Below are positions 18,391 through 26,206 of a DNA stretch of 64,000 nucleotides, one piece after another. The DNA is taken from positions 221,076 to 285,075 of the forward strand of contig CAWFGG010000007.1 of the NCBI GenBank assembly GCA_963815325.1, read 5' to 3'. Both the position numbers and the translations under genes were made by a program. Source of the DNA: JABDII01 sp963815325 (GTDB taxonomy: Bacteria; Gemmatimonadota; Gemmatimonadetes; Gemmatimonadales; GWC2-71-9). Position 1 is the first letter of the stretch; the number at the start of each line of letters is the position of its first letter. A model generated the notes under the pieces. It saw only the letters and a program-made list of their open reading frames with translations. It was not told where the DNA came from and did not search any database.

Positions 18391-18420
18391 AGCCCCTCCC
18401 GAGCAATCGGGAGGGGCTTT
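18391..18420. terminator. Bidirectional terminator between M23 and lemA genes
   Basis: A perfect 12-bp stem (AGCCCCTCCCGA and its complement) with a GCAA tetraloop is followed by T-rich sequence. It lies between two convergent genes and probably serves both. Confidence 0.88.
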
Positions 18421-18423
18421 GTG

Positions 18424-18990
18424 TTAGAACTCCACCCGCGGTGCTTCGGCCGCTCCCGGACTGGCTTCGAAGTACTCCCGCGGGGTGCTCTGCCTGAAAA
18501 TCATGGCGGTGAGGTTGTAGGGAAAAGTCCGAATGAACGCGTTCAATTGCCCTACGGATTCGTTGTAATCCGTGCGAGCCACGGCGATGCGGTTCTCGGT
18601 GCCTTCCAGTTCATCCTGCAGCGCCCGGAAGTTCTGGTCGGATTTGAGCTCGGGATAGGCCTCGGCAATTGCGAGGAGCCGGCCGAGCGCCCCGGTGAGG
18701 GCCATATCGGCATCGGCCATTTCACCAACCTGTCCGCCCGCCACGGCGCCAGACAGGCGCGACCGGGCGTCGGCCACCTGCACGAATATCGTTGATTCCT
18801 GCTGCGCGTAGCCCTTGACCGTCTCAACGAGGTTGGGAATCAGGTCCGCCCGGCGCTGCAATTGAACACCGATCTGGCCCTTGGCCTGGTTGACCTGTTC
18901 GTCCAACGCCTGAATGCGATTGTAGCCGCAGCCGCTGGACAAGGTGACCAGGATGAGCACCGGCAGCGTGACCTTCCAGGAACGCCTCAT
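18424..18990 (-). CDS. lemA: LemA family lipoprotein
   Basis: The 188-aa protein has a lipoprotein signal with lipobox LSSGC (Cys ~residue 21), then the LemA four-helix fold: YNRIQALDEQVNQAKGQIGVQLQRRADLIPNLVETVKGYA is its hallmark first half (quoted region begins ~residue 23 as YNRIQALDEQVNQAKG). It ends with the LTAMIFRQSTPREYF helix seen in the family. Function is uncertain, but the family habitually sits beside TPM/YgcG genes, as here. It is last of a three-gene minus-strand operon and its ATG overlaps the preceding stop. Confidence 0.92.
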   Translation of the reverse strand: MRRSWKVTLPVLILVTLSSGCGYNRIQALDEQVNQAKGQIGVQLQRRADLIPNLVETVKGYAQQESTIFVQVADARSRLSGAVAGGQVGEMADADMALTGALGRLLAIAEAYPELKSDQNFRALQDELEGTENRIAVARTDYNESVGQLNAFIRTFPYNLTAMIFRQSTPREYFEASPGAAEAPRVEF

Positions 18991-19709
18991 TGCTGCACTC
19001 CGCTGTCATAGGTATCGACGAAATGGACGGATCGTTCGATCACGTCGAGGTAGCCCGCGAACTCTGCCGGCGACCATTGCCACGCCTGATCCGCACGATG
19101 CGCAATGATATCGCGAACCGGTTGTGGTGCAAAGCCAACGAGGCGAGCGGCCTCGTCGGTGAGCGCCTCCGGCATCCGTGGCACGGTCCGGTGTGCCATG
19201 GCCAACAGCCCGCGAAAGAGCACCAGGACCATCGGCACGCTTTCGATGGCTCGGCCACCGAGGCCCACCGGGTTGCCGGCTTCTACGACGTAGGCCTGCC
19301 GGAGCCGCAGCAACTTGCCGCGCAACTCGCTCTCGAGCGCGAGGCGAAGCAGATCCGCGTCGACCGCGAGGCCAACGACGGGGTCAGGGCCTTGCAGCAC
19401 TTCGTACGCGTGCCGGATGTCCGTCACCTCGATTGGGAACACATCCACCGCACGCCGCCACTCGGCTCGGGTCATGAGAAGCGGCGGCGCCTCATGGGCA
19501 TCGCCCCACACCTGGAGCGCGGGTCGAAGCCGGGCCAGAATATCCACGTCGATGGCGTCGAGGATGACCAGGAGGTTCACGTCGGACGACCCTTCGCGGT
19601 AGTCGCCTCGGGCCGCCGACCCGTACAGCACCGCACTGAAGCCGGTCCCGATGCCCCGGCGGACCTCCGCCAGGAAGGCATCGATCGCCGGGAGAGGATG
19701 GGTGGGCAT
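18987..19709 (-). CDS. Nucleotidyltransferase-domain protein
   Basis: The 240-aa protein begins with a Pol-beta-type nucleotidyltransferase core: LYGSAARGDYREGSSDVNLLVI at ~residues 28-49 (GSxxRG followed by SDxN instead of the usual SDxD). The Asn at the second metal-ligand position may weaken catalysis. The C-terminal half is helical with no further known domain. It is sandwiched between TPM and LemA genes, 6 bp after the first and overlapping the second, so it is co-expressed with them. This three-gene arrangement suggests a linked function, although no substrate can be named. Confidence 0.78.
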   Translation of the reverse strand: MPTHPLPAIDAFLAEVRRGIGTGFSAVLYGSAARGDYREGSSDVNLLVILDAIDVDILARLRPALQVWGDAHEAPPLLMTRAEWRRAVDVFPIEVTDIRHAYEVLQGPDPVVGLAVDADLLRLALESELRGKLLRLRQAYVVEAGNPVGLGGRAIESVPMVLVLFRGLLAMAHRTVPRMPEALTDEAARLVGFAPQPVRDIIAHRADQAWQWSPAEFAGYLDVIERSVHFVDTYDSGVQQ

Positions 19710-19715
19710 GATTGT

Positions 19716-20579
19716 TTAGAACCTCCCGCCTGCGCCGCCGCCGCTGAAGCCACCGCCACCGCCAAACCCGCCGAAGCCCCCCCCGCCTCCACCGAAACCG
19801 CCACCACCAAACCCGCCACCACCGCCCCATCGGCCACCCCAGTAGATCCTGGGCCGTGTCCGGACCCGCGGCCGACGCCGGCGCGGACTGGGTCCGATGG
19901 GCTGGGTGGCCGCGCGTCTCGCAACGAGGAGAAGGAGAATCACGGCCACGACAACGAGAATGATGATGAGCGGCAAGAGCCGGCGCCACGTGGCGCGGCG
20001 ACCCTCTTCGGTTGGCTGCACCCCGCTGAGCCCGTCGGTGATCCGATCCGAGAGGGCCACCACCCCGGTCAGGAGCCCGGCACCGTAATCGCCCCGCGCT
20101 AACTCCGGGATCATCCGATCGCGGATCCTGCCGGCAGCGGCGTCGGTAACGATTCCTTCGACTCCGCGGCCCGTGGCGATGAAGATATGACCCGAGTTGG
20201 GGTCGTCGTTGCGGCGCGGCACCAGCAGAACCACGACACCCGTGTTCCGTGTCGGGTCGCCGATGGCCGCCTTGGCCCCCACGCCCCACGCCCGCCCAAT
20301 GGTGACCGCGACATCGACCGGTGCGTAGTCCCCGATCGTGGGAAGCGTCACGACCGCGATCTCGGCCCCGGTCGCGGATTTCAATGCTGCGATCCGGCCT
20401 TCGATGTCGCGGGCACTGGCCGGATCGAGCACGCCCGCCACATCGGTCACGTAGCCAGTCGGCTCGGCCGGGAACAACTGCTCGATGCCCGAGCGCTGCG
20501 CCAAGGCCGAGGCGCAGGGCACGAGTTGAAGGAGGACGCTAAGGGCGATTAGCTTTCCACGACTCAACTTGGCTCTCAC
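19716..20579 (-). CDS. TPM domain (YgcG-like) membrane protein
   Basis: The 287-aa protein has a signal peptide (cleavage near ALAQR, residue ~28), a TPM domain (~residues 38-180, with GYVTDVAGVLDP and the acidic GRGVEGIVTDAAAGRIRDRMIPELARGDY region written here by its ends, GRGVEG and ARGDY), a transmembrane helix (~207-228), a basic Arg-rich linker and a C-terminal tail of Gly/Phe repeats. This is the standard YgcG/TPM layout. It heads the TPM-NTase-LemA operon on the minus strand and is divergent from the next lipoprotein gene. Its exact role is unknown; the family has been connected with membrane protein quality control and photosystem repair in plants. Confidence 0.88.
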   Translation of the reverse strand: MRAKLSRGKLIALSVLLQLVPCASALAQRSGIEQLFPAEPTGYVTDVAGVLDPASARDIEGRIAALKSATGAEIAVVTLPTIGDYAPVDVAVTIGRAWGVGAKAAIGDPTRNTGVVVLLVPRRNDDPNSGHIFIATGRGVEGIVTDAAAGRIRDRMIPELARGDYGAGLLTGVVALSDRITDGLSGVQPTEEGRRATWRRLLPLIIILVVVAVILLLLVARRAATQPIGPSPRRRRPRVRTRPRIYWGGRWGGGGGFGGGGFGGGGGGFGGFGGGGGFSGGGAGGRF

Positions 20580-20600
20580 CGTTCAGCGCAAAGGGTGATC

Positions 20601-21353
20601 GTGCGACTTCCGAGCAGCTTTCTCATCTCGGCCTTTCTCGTGTGTTCGGCCTGCGGCGGGCCCCGCGACGCGACGGTCCAAGTGCTGATCCCGGGCGCCG
20701 ATTCCGCGCTGGCACCAGCGGTGGACCTCCCCGTCGTGGCCCTGCCGTATGACCGGGACAGCGTGCTCGCGAGCCTCGAGGCCAGGGCCGGTGGTCCGCG
20801 CCCGCACACCGCCGCCCTGGACGACCTGTTCGCCCAGTACCGGAAGCCCTTCGCGGCGTTGGCCGTGGCCACCGCGCGCGGCCAAGCGTTTCACGACACC
20901 CTGACGGCCATTCGCGCCACCCTCGACACGATCGCCCGCTCCGCTCCCGAATACCAGGGCCTGTATCGGCGCTTCACCGTGGTCACCGATTCGGTCGCGG
21001 AGGCCGATCGCGCAAGCAAGGCCGCCAGCGACCGGTTGGCCCGGGCGCGGCAAGAACTCTCCGGCCCGATCGAGAGCCTGAGAGCGGAAGTCCGCGCCTG
21101 GGAAGATAGCATCTACAGCGGCTACGATACGTTGGTTCAAAACCTGGCCAACGCATCGATGCGCGAGCCCACCAGCGATACGACCGAGGCCGGTGGGTGG
21201 GCCACCTTGCGATTGACGCCGGGGCGCTGGTGGATCTACCTGCGGTCCTGGGACGCCCACGATCCCAACGCCGAGTGGTATTGGAACATTCCCGTCACGC
21301 AGGATACGATCGTCCTCGATCCTCGCAACGGGCAGCGGCGACCCAAGTACTGA
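20601..21353 (+). CDS. Hypothetical lipoprotein
   Basis: No family is recognised. The 250-aa product has a short lipoprotein signal with lipobox VCSAC (Cys near residue 18). It continues with a long helical region (residues ~50-170, regularly spaced Asp/Arg/Ala, possibly coiled) and a small C-terminal beta region rich in Trp (GRWWIYLRSWD). GTG at 20601 is preferred over GTG at 20595 because AAGGG sits 5 nt before it. A DsbA-like gene follows 35 bp downstream on the same strand. Confidence 0.65.
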   Translation: MRLPSSFLISAFLVCSACGGPRDATVQVLIPGADSALAPAVDLPVVALPYDRDSVLASLEARAGGPRPHTAALDDLFAQYRKPFAALAVATARGQAFHDTLTAIRATLDTIARSAPEYQGLYRRFTVVTDSVAEADRASKAASDRLARARQELSGPIESLRAEVRAWEDSIYSGYDTLVQNLANASMREPTSDTTEAGGWATLRLTPGRWWIYLRSWDAHDPNAEWYWNIPVTQDTIVLDPRNGQRRPKY

Positions 21354-21388
21354 GCCGCTCACCGCCCCTTCCCCCAAAGGCCGGACCC

Positions 21389-22054
21389 ATGAACATGAAG
21401 AAGAGCATGCTCGTCGGCGTATTGTCCGTGTTCGCTGTTTCCGCCTTCCTCTGGCCCGCCGAGGAAGCGGAAAGCACCCGCCGACCGGTCTCCGCGACCG
21501 TTGGCCAAGACGATCCGCTGGCCTCCCGGTCGAAAGGCAGCCTGACCGCGCCCGTTACCGTGTACGAGATGTCGGACTTCCAATGTCCGTACTGCAAGCG
21601 ACATGCAATGGAGACATATCCTCTCCTCGAGCGGGAATACATCGACACGGGCAAGGTCCGGTGGGTCTTTGTGAATTTTCCCCTGCCGATGCACCCGAAC
21701 GCGGCGCCGGCAGCGGAAGTAGCGATGTGCGCGGCCCAACAAGGCAAATTCTGGCCGGTGCACGACCTCCTCTTCACGTACCAGGAGACCTGGGCACCAC
21801 TCAAGGAACCCGGAGCGTTCATGCTCGCGTTGGGGGATTCGGTCGGCGCGGATCGGGCCGCCCTCACTTCGTGCGTGCAGCAGAAGGCATCGCGGCCGAT
21901 CGTGGAGGCGGATGCCATGGGATCCGCCCGATCGGGTGCGAACAGCACGCCGACCTTCTATATCGAGGGCGGGTTGCTGGTCGGCGCCTATCCCATCGAG
22001 ACCTTCCGCCAGATCCTCGACTCGGTCTACGCGGCCAAGACCAAGCCCGAGTAA
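21389..22054 (+). CDS. DsbA-family thiol oxidoreductase (thioredoxin-like)
   Basis: The 221-aa protein has an N-terminal signal or anchor (residues ~5-22) and a DsbA/Thioredoxin_4-type domain. The active site is SDFQCPYCKRHA (CPYC at ~residue 68) and the cis-Pro loop is STPTFYIEG (~residue 189). A helical insertion between the two contains MCAAQQGKFWPVHDLLF, typical of the BdbD/DsbG-like group. It probably oxidises or isomerises disulfides in the periplasm. It is co-directional with the preceding lipoprotein gene and converges on the CPBP protease gene with a 15-bp gap. Confidence 0.9.
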   Translation: MNMKKSMLVGVLSVFAVSAFLWPAEEAESTRRPVSATVGQDDPLASRSKGSLTAPVTVYEMSDFQCPYCKRHAMETYPLLEREYIDTGKVRWVFVNFPLPMHPNAAPAAEVAMCAAQQGKFWPVHDLLFTYQETWAPLKEPGAFMLALGDSVGADRAALTSCVQQKASRPIVEADAMGSARSGANSTPTFYIEGGLLVGAYPIETFRQILDSVYAAKTKPE

Positions 22055-22069
22055 CGAGAGGGAGATCGC

Positions 22070-22801
22070 TCAGAGGGCGAGGAACACGTCGTACAAGGCG
22101 TGGGTCCAGGCCGTGACGCCGAATCCTCGCAGGAGGTAGAGCCCGCTGAAGAGCACCCCGGCTATGGCCCGAAAGGTAAAGGAGCCAAGGGTGAAGGGGT
22201 CGCCGTACGGCCCGATGTAGTGGAACCAGGAAAAGACCAGCGCCCCGACCAGTACGGCAAACACTGCCGCCGCGCGGGGCGACCATCCCAAGACAACGCG
22301 GCCGACCACCGCCAACCCCGACACCAGGATGACCCGGAAGAGCAGCTCCTCATAGAGCCCGGCACCGAGGGAGATCATCAGCTGGGTGGGGAGATCGAAT
22401 CGCGAGAATTGCACCAGTGAAAGCCCCGGAATGCCGCTGAGCAGGAGCCCGGTAAGCAAGGCGGCGACGCTCCCGAAGGCCAGGGCGTAGACAACCGACT
22501 CGCCCGCCATGCCGAGCAGCACTTTGCCCTTCGGCCACCCGGATTTCCGAACATCCCGCCACACCAGCACGGCGCCAGCACTTACCAGCAACACACCGAA
22601 GGTGATCAACCCGCCACGGCCGCCGAAGGTGACAAAAAGGCTCTTGAGCAGGACGTCCGCCCCGTTGCGGACCCCGGTGAGGCCGTCGCCGGAAAGCAGA
22701 ACCGCCAACGCCTCGTAGGCGAGCAAGAGCGGCAAGGCAAACGTGAGGCTATAGCGCGGCGCTCGAGTGAGTTTCCAGTAGGACGTGGCGGTTGCCTTCA
22801 T
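22070..22801 (-). CDS. CPBP family intramembrane metalloprotease
   Basis: The 243-aa polytopic protein carries the CPBP (Abi/Rce1-like) motifs: EELLFR (~residue 162, tandem Glu), FSWFHY (~residue 200) and HALYD near the C-terminus. About six to seven hydrophobic segments are visible. Members are putative CAAX-like proteases or bacteriocin-immunity proteins; nothing nearby defines a substrate. It starts close to waaA on the opposite strand, with 86 bp between start codons, which must hold both promoters. Confidence 0.88.
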   Translation of the reverse strand: MKATATSYWKLTRAPRYSLTFALPLLLAYEALAVLLSGDGLTGVRNGADVLLKSLFVTFGGRGGLITFGVLLVSAGAVLVWRDVRKSGWPKGKVLLGMAGESVVYALAFGSVAALLTGLLLSGIPGLSLVQFSRFDLPTQLMISLGAGLYEELLFRVILVSGLAVVGRVVLGWSPRAAAVFAVLVGALVFSWFHYIGPYGDPFTLGSFTFRAIAGVLFSGLYLLRGFGVTAWTHALYDVFLAL

Positions 22802-22887
22802 CTCGTCGTCATTGGCATCTGAGTTCCTCTCACGAGAATTCCGGCGCTATTGACGCCGTTCCGGACCACCGGCCACATTCCCCGTTC

Positions 22888-24243
22888 ATGCCGCACACGT
22901 CACCATGGTATCGCGCGGGCGCCCACGTGGCATCGCGCCTCGTTCCTGCTGCGGGGCTCTTCGTTCCCAAGCTCCGCCGCGGGCACGAGGCCCGGACCGG
23001 CCTCGTTGCGCGGCTGGAGGGTTGGGCTCGGCAACACAGAGAGACGGGGCGGCCGCTGGTTTGGTTTCACGCCCCGTCGGTCGGTGAGGGCTTGCAAGCG
23101 GAGAGCGTAATTACCGCGTTCACCGAGCGCCATCCGGAGTGGCAGGTTGCCTACACCTATTTCAGCCCGTCTGCCGAACCATGGGCAACGCGTCTTCGCG
23201 TCGATGTGCGCGACTATCTCCCCTATGATGTGCCTGCCGACGTCGAACGCGTGATTGCCGCGCTGTCTCCAAGTGCCCTCGTATTCACCAAACTCGATCT
23301 CTGGCCCGAACTCGCAACCCGGGCTGCCGCCCATGGCATCACGGTGGTGTTGGCCGCGGGTACGGTCCGCCCCGGCAGCGGCCGCCTACGCTGGCCGGCA
23401 CGCGGGCTGCTCCGGCCTGGGTATGCGGTCGTCGCCGCCGCGGGCGTTATCGCCGCCGAGGACGGTGAGCGTCTGGTCCGCCTGGGTGTTCCGCGTCGAG
23501 CGATCCACCCGACGGGCGATCCGCGCATGGACAGCGTGAACCAGAAGGTGCGCGCGGTTCCTTCGGACGAGCCGCTGCTCAGGCTGGGCGACGGCGCCCC
23601 GACCATGGTCGCCGGATCGACCTGGGGACGCGACGAGCACGTCATCCTGTCCGCCTTTGCGCGCATTCGGCAGGAACATCGAGCCGTCCGGCTGATCCTT
23701 GTCCCGCACGAGCCGGCCGAACGACATCTCCAGCGACTCGCCTCCCGAGCAGCCGCACTCGGCCTTGCCCCACCGGTCAGGCTGAGCACGCTCGAGGGGC
23801 CGCCCGGCGAGTTGATCGTCGTCGACCGGGTCGGAATCCTGGCCACACTCTACGGCGCCGGAAGTATGGCATACGTGGGTGGCGGATTCCGTCGCGCCGG
23901 TCTCCATTCCGTCCTCGAGCCTGCGGCCTGGGGGCTACCGGTCGCATTCGGACCGAAGTGGCGGGAGAGCCGGGATGCCCGGCTGTTGGAGCAGGCGGGC
24001 GCGGGGCACCCGGTCGCGTCGGAGGTTCCGACTCGGGCGGCCGATCAACTGGCCGCGATTTGGGCACGATGGCTTACTGATGCCGCGGCGCGGGATGCCG
24101 AGGGCCGGCTTGCTCGGCAGGTGATCGATCGGGAGCTCGGCGCAGCGGAGCGGACCGTGGATCTCATCGATCGGGCGATGACAGGGTCCGGCTCAGCGAG
24201 GGACCGCTCGCCGCCTCAGCGCGGAACGATGACCCCTTCATAG
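22888..24243 (+). CDS. waaA: 3-deoxy-D-manno-octulosonic acid (Kdo) transferase
   Basis: This glycosyltransferase adds Kdo to lipid A, so the organism makes LPS. The 451-aa product shows the family markers: N-terminal WYRAGAHVAS, the acceptor-site WFHAPSVGEGLQAE (~residue 62; Glu is the catalytic base in WaaA), VAGSTWGRDE (~residue 245) and the donor-binding EP-A-WGLPVAFGP region (~residue 350). Start ATG at 22888 begins the conserved N-terminus; an in-frame start at 22792 overlaps the divergent CPBP gene. The 3' end overlaps a convergent small lipoprotein gene by 28 bp. Confidence 0.93.
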   Translation: MPHTSPWYRAGAHVASRLVPAAGLFVPKLRRGHEARTGLVARLEGWARQHRETGRPLVWFHAPSVGEGLQAESVITAFTERHPEWQVAYTYFSPSAEPWATRLRVDVRDYLPYDVPADVERVIAALSPSALVFTKLDLWPELATRAAAHGITVVLAAGTVRPGSGRLRWPARGLLRPGYAVVAAAGVIAAEDGERLVRLGVPRRAIHPTGDPRMDSVNQKVRAVPSDEPLLRLGDGAPTMVAGSTWGRDEHVILSAFARIRQEHRAVRLILVPHEPAERHLQRLASRAAALGLAPPVRLSTLEGPPGELIVVDRVGILATLYGAGSMAYVGGGFRRAGLHSVLEPAAWGLPVAFGPKWRESRDARLLEQAGAGHPVASEVPTRAADQLAAIWARWLTDAAARDAEGRLARQVIDRELGAAERTVDLIDRAMTGSGSARDRSPPQRGTMTPS

Positions 24244-24608
24244 GTCACGGCACGCGGCACGATCAAGCCGAGCGTGATGGCCGATATCAGGATATCACTC
24301 CAGCGGCTTCGCACTTTGATCTTCAAGTCCGCAACACCTTGCCCGTCCAGCAACTGGGCGGCCAATGCCCGCTCGAGCGAGGGCTGTGACAAGCTGACCA
24401 ATCCGAAGAACCCGAAGGTGGCGCGCGATGTCACGCGGAACGCCTCGCCGGTAGCCGGTTGGCCGGCGGGCGAAGCCATGGTGACGGGTACGCCGAGCTG
24501 GGATGCGTCGAAATGGACGGCACAACCGCTCAGGGACATTGCAAGCACGAGAGCGGCAAAGGCGCGCTTCGCGCGGCGCCAGGAGGGGGCCTGGGAATCG
24601 CTGATCAT
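24216..24608 (-). CDS. Small hypothetical lipoprotein
   Basis: The 130-aa product has a basic N-terminus, a hydrophobic stretch and lipobox LSGC (Cys ~residue 29), then ~100 residues with beta-rich character ending EGVIVPR. A short hydrophobic segment ISAITLGLIVP near the end could be membrane-embedded. I do not recognise a family. ATG at 24608 gives a normal lipoprotein signal, and an in-frame start at 24719 would add 37 unlikely residues. It follows the beta-barrel-like gene at 24655-25311 on the same strand with a 46-bp gap. Confidence 0.62.
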   Translation of the reverse strand: MISDSQAPSWRRAKRAFAALVLAMSLSGCAVHFDASQLGVPVTMASPAGQPATGEAFRVTSRATFGFFGLVSLSQPSLERALAAQLLDGQGVADLKIKVRSRWSDILISAITLGLIVPRAVTYEGVIVPR

Positions 24609-24654
24609 GGCGTCAATGATAATCGATCCGCGGCGCGGCGCGATGCCCTTCCCG

Positions 24655-25311
24655 TCAGAGACCGGGAAGCCGGAAATTGTAGCCGGCGCCGACGCTGAAG
24701 ACGGTGGGTGAGCCACCATCGACGTTCACGTAGTCGGCCGCGGCCCGGAAGCCCAACCCGTTGATCAGATTGAAGTCGATGCCGCCGCTCAATCCGAACC
24801 GGATATCGGTATCGTCCTCCAGCACGTTGTCGCCGTATACCCGGGAAATCTCGAGTCGGGGCGCGAGCCATGGTTTGATGGCCACCGCTACGCTGGGGAT
24901 GGTGAGCGTGAGGCCAAGTCCGATGGGCACCCGCAGATTGTTGACCCCGTCGTCGACTTTGGCCAAGGCCACGCCGGCCTGGAGCGTTGCCGCGAGGGGA
25001 ATGAGCGGCCCGCCGAACACCTTGAAGTTGGCGGTGCCGCCGACCGAGGTGAAATCGCGGTCGGAGTTCTCGATGCCGGATCGGGCCACGCTGGCGGAGA
25101 ACCCCAGCAGGCCGATACCGAGGGTCGCGGTGGCCCCATACGTGGTCTTGAGATTGGAGTTGTCGTTGGGAAAGCCGACGTCGCCCATGATGCCGAGGCC
25201 GGTGCTTACCCCGCTGTTGAACACCGGTAGGCCGTACACCTGGGCCCGAGCGGTTCCCGAACCCAGCAGGAGGGCGCTGACGACGACCGTTGCAATGCGT
25301 GTCCGCTTCAT
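24655..25311 (-). CDS. Secreted beta-barrel-like protein
   Basis: The 218-aa product has a clear signal peptide (ending ARAQ at residue ~24) and repeated amphipathic strands, with a last strand VFSVGAGYNFRLPGL, consistent with a small outer membrane barrel. There is no named family that I can identify. A GAGGAG ribosome-binding site precedes the ATG at 25311. It shares style, though not obvious sequence identity, with the next gene upstream (25360-25956), which may be a distant relative. Confidence 0.7.
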   Translation of the reverse strand: MKRTRIATVVVSALLLGSGTARAQVYGLPVFNSGVSTGLGIMGDVGFPNDNSNLKTTYGATATLGIGLLGFSASVARSGIENSDRDFTSVGGTANFKVFGGPLIPLAATLQAGVALAKVDDGVNNLRVPIGLGLTLTIPSVAVAIKPWLAPRLEISRVYGDNVLEDDTDIRFGLSGGIDFNLINGLGFRAAADYVNVDGGSPTVFSVGAGYNFRLPGL

Positions 25312-25359
25312 GGGATCGTACTCCTCAACCGTGAGTGACCGTTGGTTGGTGCCGGGAGA

Positions 25360-25956
25360 TCACTGGAGCCAGGCGAGGCTCACCGAGATCCCGTCGTAGT
25401 CGCCGAGGGCCCCGCCGACTCGCAGGTCCAAGTGTTCGCTGACCCTGACGTCGACCCCCAATCCTACCGAGAACAGGACATCTTCCCTGTCACCGAACGT
25501 CGGCGTGAGCAGGGGCTCGAAGTATGGGACGAAGCTCACGGCGGATTCCTCGAGGTCGATCCGCCGGCCGAGACTGAGTCCGATCGGGATGTACCCGACA
25601 GAAGCCTGATCGGACAGAGCCGCGCCAACGCCCAGGACCAGGGCGCCATCCAGCGGCATGTCTTCGTCGTGCGTCAGAACCCGCACTCGGTAATCCACGC
25701 CGAACAAGCCGGCGGTTGTGCCATCGGTATCGAGAATGCCGGCGCGGAAGCCGAAGTCGTGAGGCTGGCGGCCGAACCGGTAGAAGCCTTCGACGGCGAC
25801 ACCCTCGCCCGGATCGGACAGGGTCGCCCCAAGCTCGTTGGTCCGGGCAGCCCGGTACGGCGCGAGAAAGGCCGGCGTGCCGGTTGATTGACCCCAGGCG
25901 GGTCGAGTGCCGGCCAGGCCGCACACCAGGACCGCGGCAAAAAGGAACTTACCCAT
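25360..25956 (-). CDS. Secreted beta-barrel-like protein overlapping atpC
   Basis: The 198-aa product has a signal peptide (cleavage near AWGQ, residue ~23) followed by alternating strands, several with glycine-aromatic turns, ending ISVSLAWLQ as outer membrane proteins do. Its ATG lies 8 bp inside the end of atpC, so it may be read from the ATP synthase transcript. Whether that has meaning or is just compaction is unknown. No family assigned. Confidence 0.68.
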   Translation of the reverse strand: MGKFLFAAVLVCGLAGTRPAWGQSTGTPAFLAPYRAARTNELGATLSDPGEGVAVEGFYRFGRQPHDFGFRAGILDTDGTTAGLFGVDYRVRVLTHDEDMPLDGALVLGVGAALSDQASVGYIPIGLSLGRRIDLEESAVSFVPYFEPLLTPTFGDREDVLFSVGLGVDVRVSEHLDLRVGGALGDYDGISVSLAWLQ

Positions 25957-26206
25957 CGAGAATTTCTTCGAGTCGCTCCGTTACCACGCGCACCGTGTCG
26001 TCGACCACCTGGAGAAAGCCGCCGTGCACCGTAAACCGATGCTCCGTGCCGGCCTGCCGGACGACCAGGAGTCCCGTGCCCAGCAGAGTCATGAATGGTG
26101 CGTGCCGCGGCAGAATTCCCACCCGCCCGTCATAGGCCGGCGCGACGACCGCGTCCGCCGGTCCATCGTACTTCGACGCCTCGGGCGAGATGACGGTGAC
26201 GTGCAT
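25949..26206 (-). CDS. atpC: ATP synthase epsilon subunit, short form
   Basis: The 85-aa product covers only the N-terminal beta-sandwich of the F1 epsilon subunit (VISPEASKYDGPADAVVAPAYDGRVGILPRHAP opens it; key part GRVGILPRHAPF at ~residues 27-38). The C-terminal helical hairpin that inhibits ATP hydrolysis in many bacteria is absent; the protein stops at EEILDG. Short epsilons are known in several phyla. Its ATG overlaps the atpD stop (TGATG), so it is translationally coupled. Confidence 0.93.
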   Translation of the reverse strand: MHVTVISPEASKYDGPADAVVAPAYDGRVGILPRHAPFMTLLGTGLLVVRQAGTEHRFTVHGGFLQVVDDTVRVVTERLEEILDG

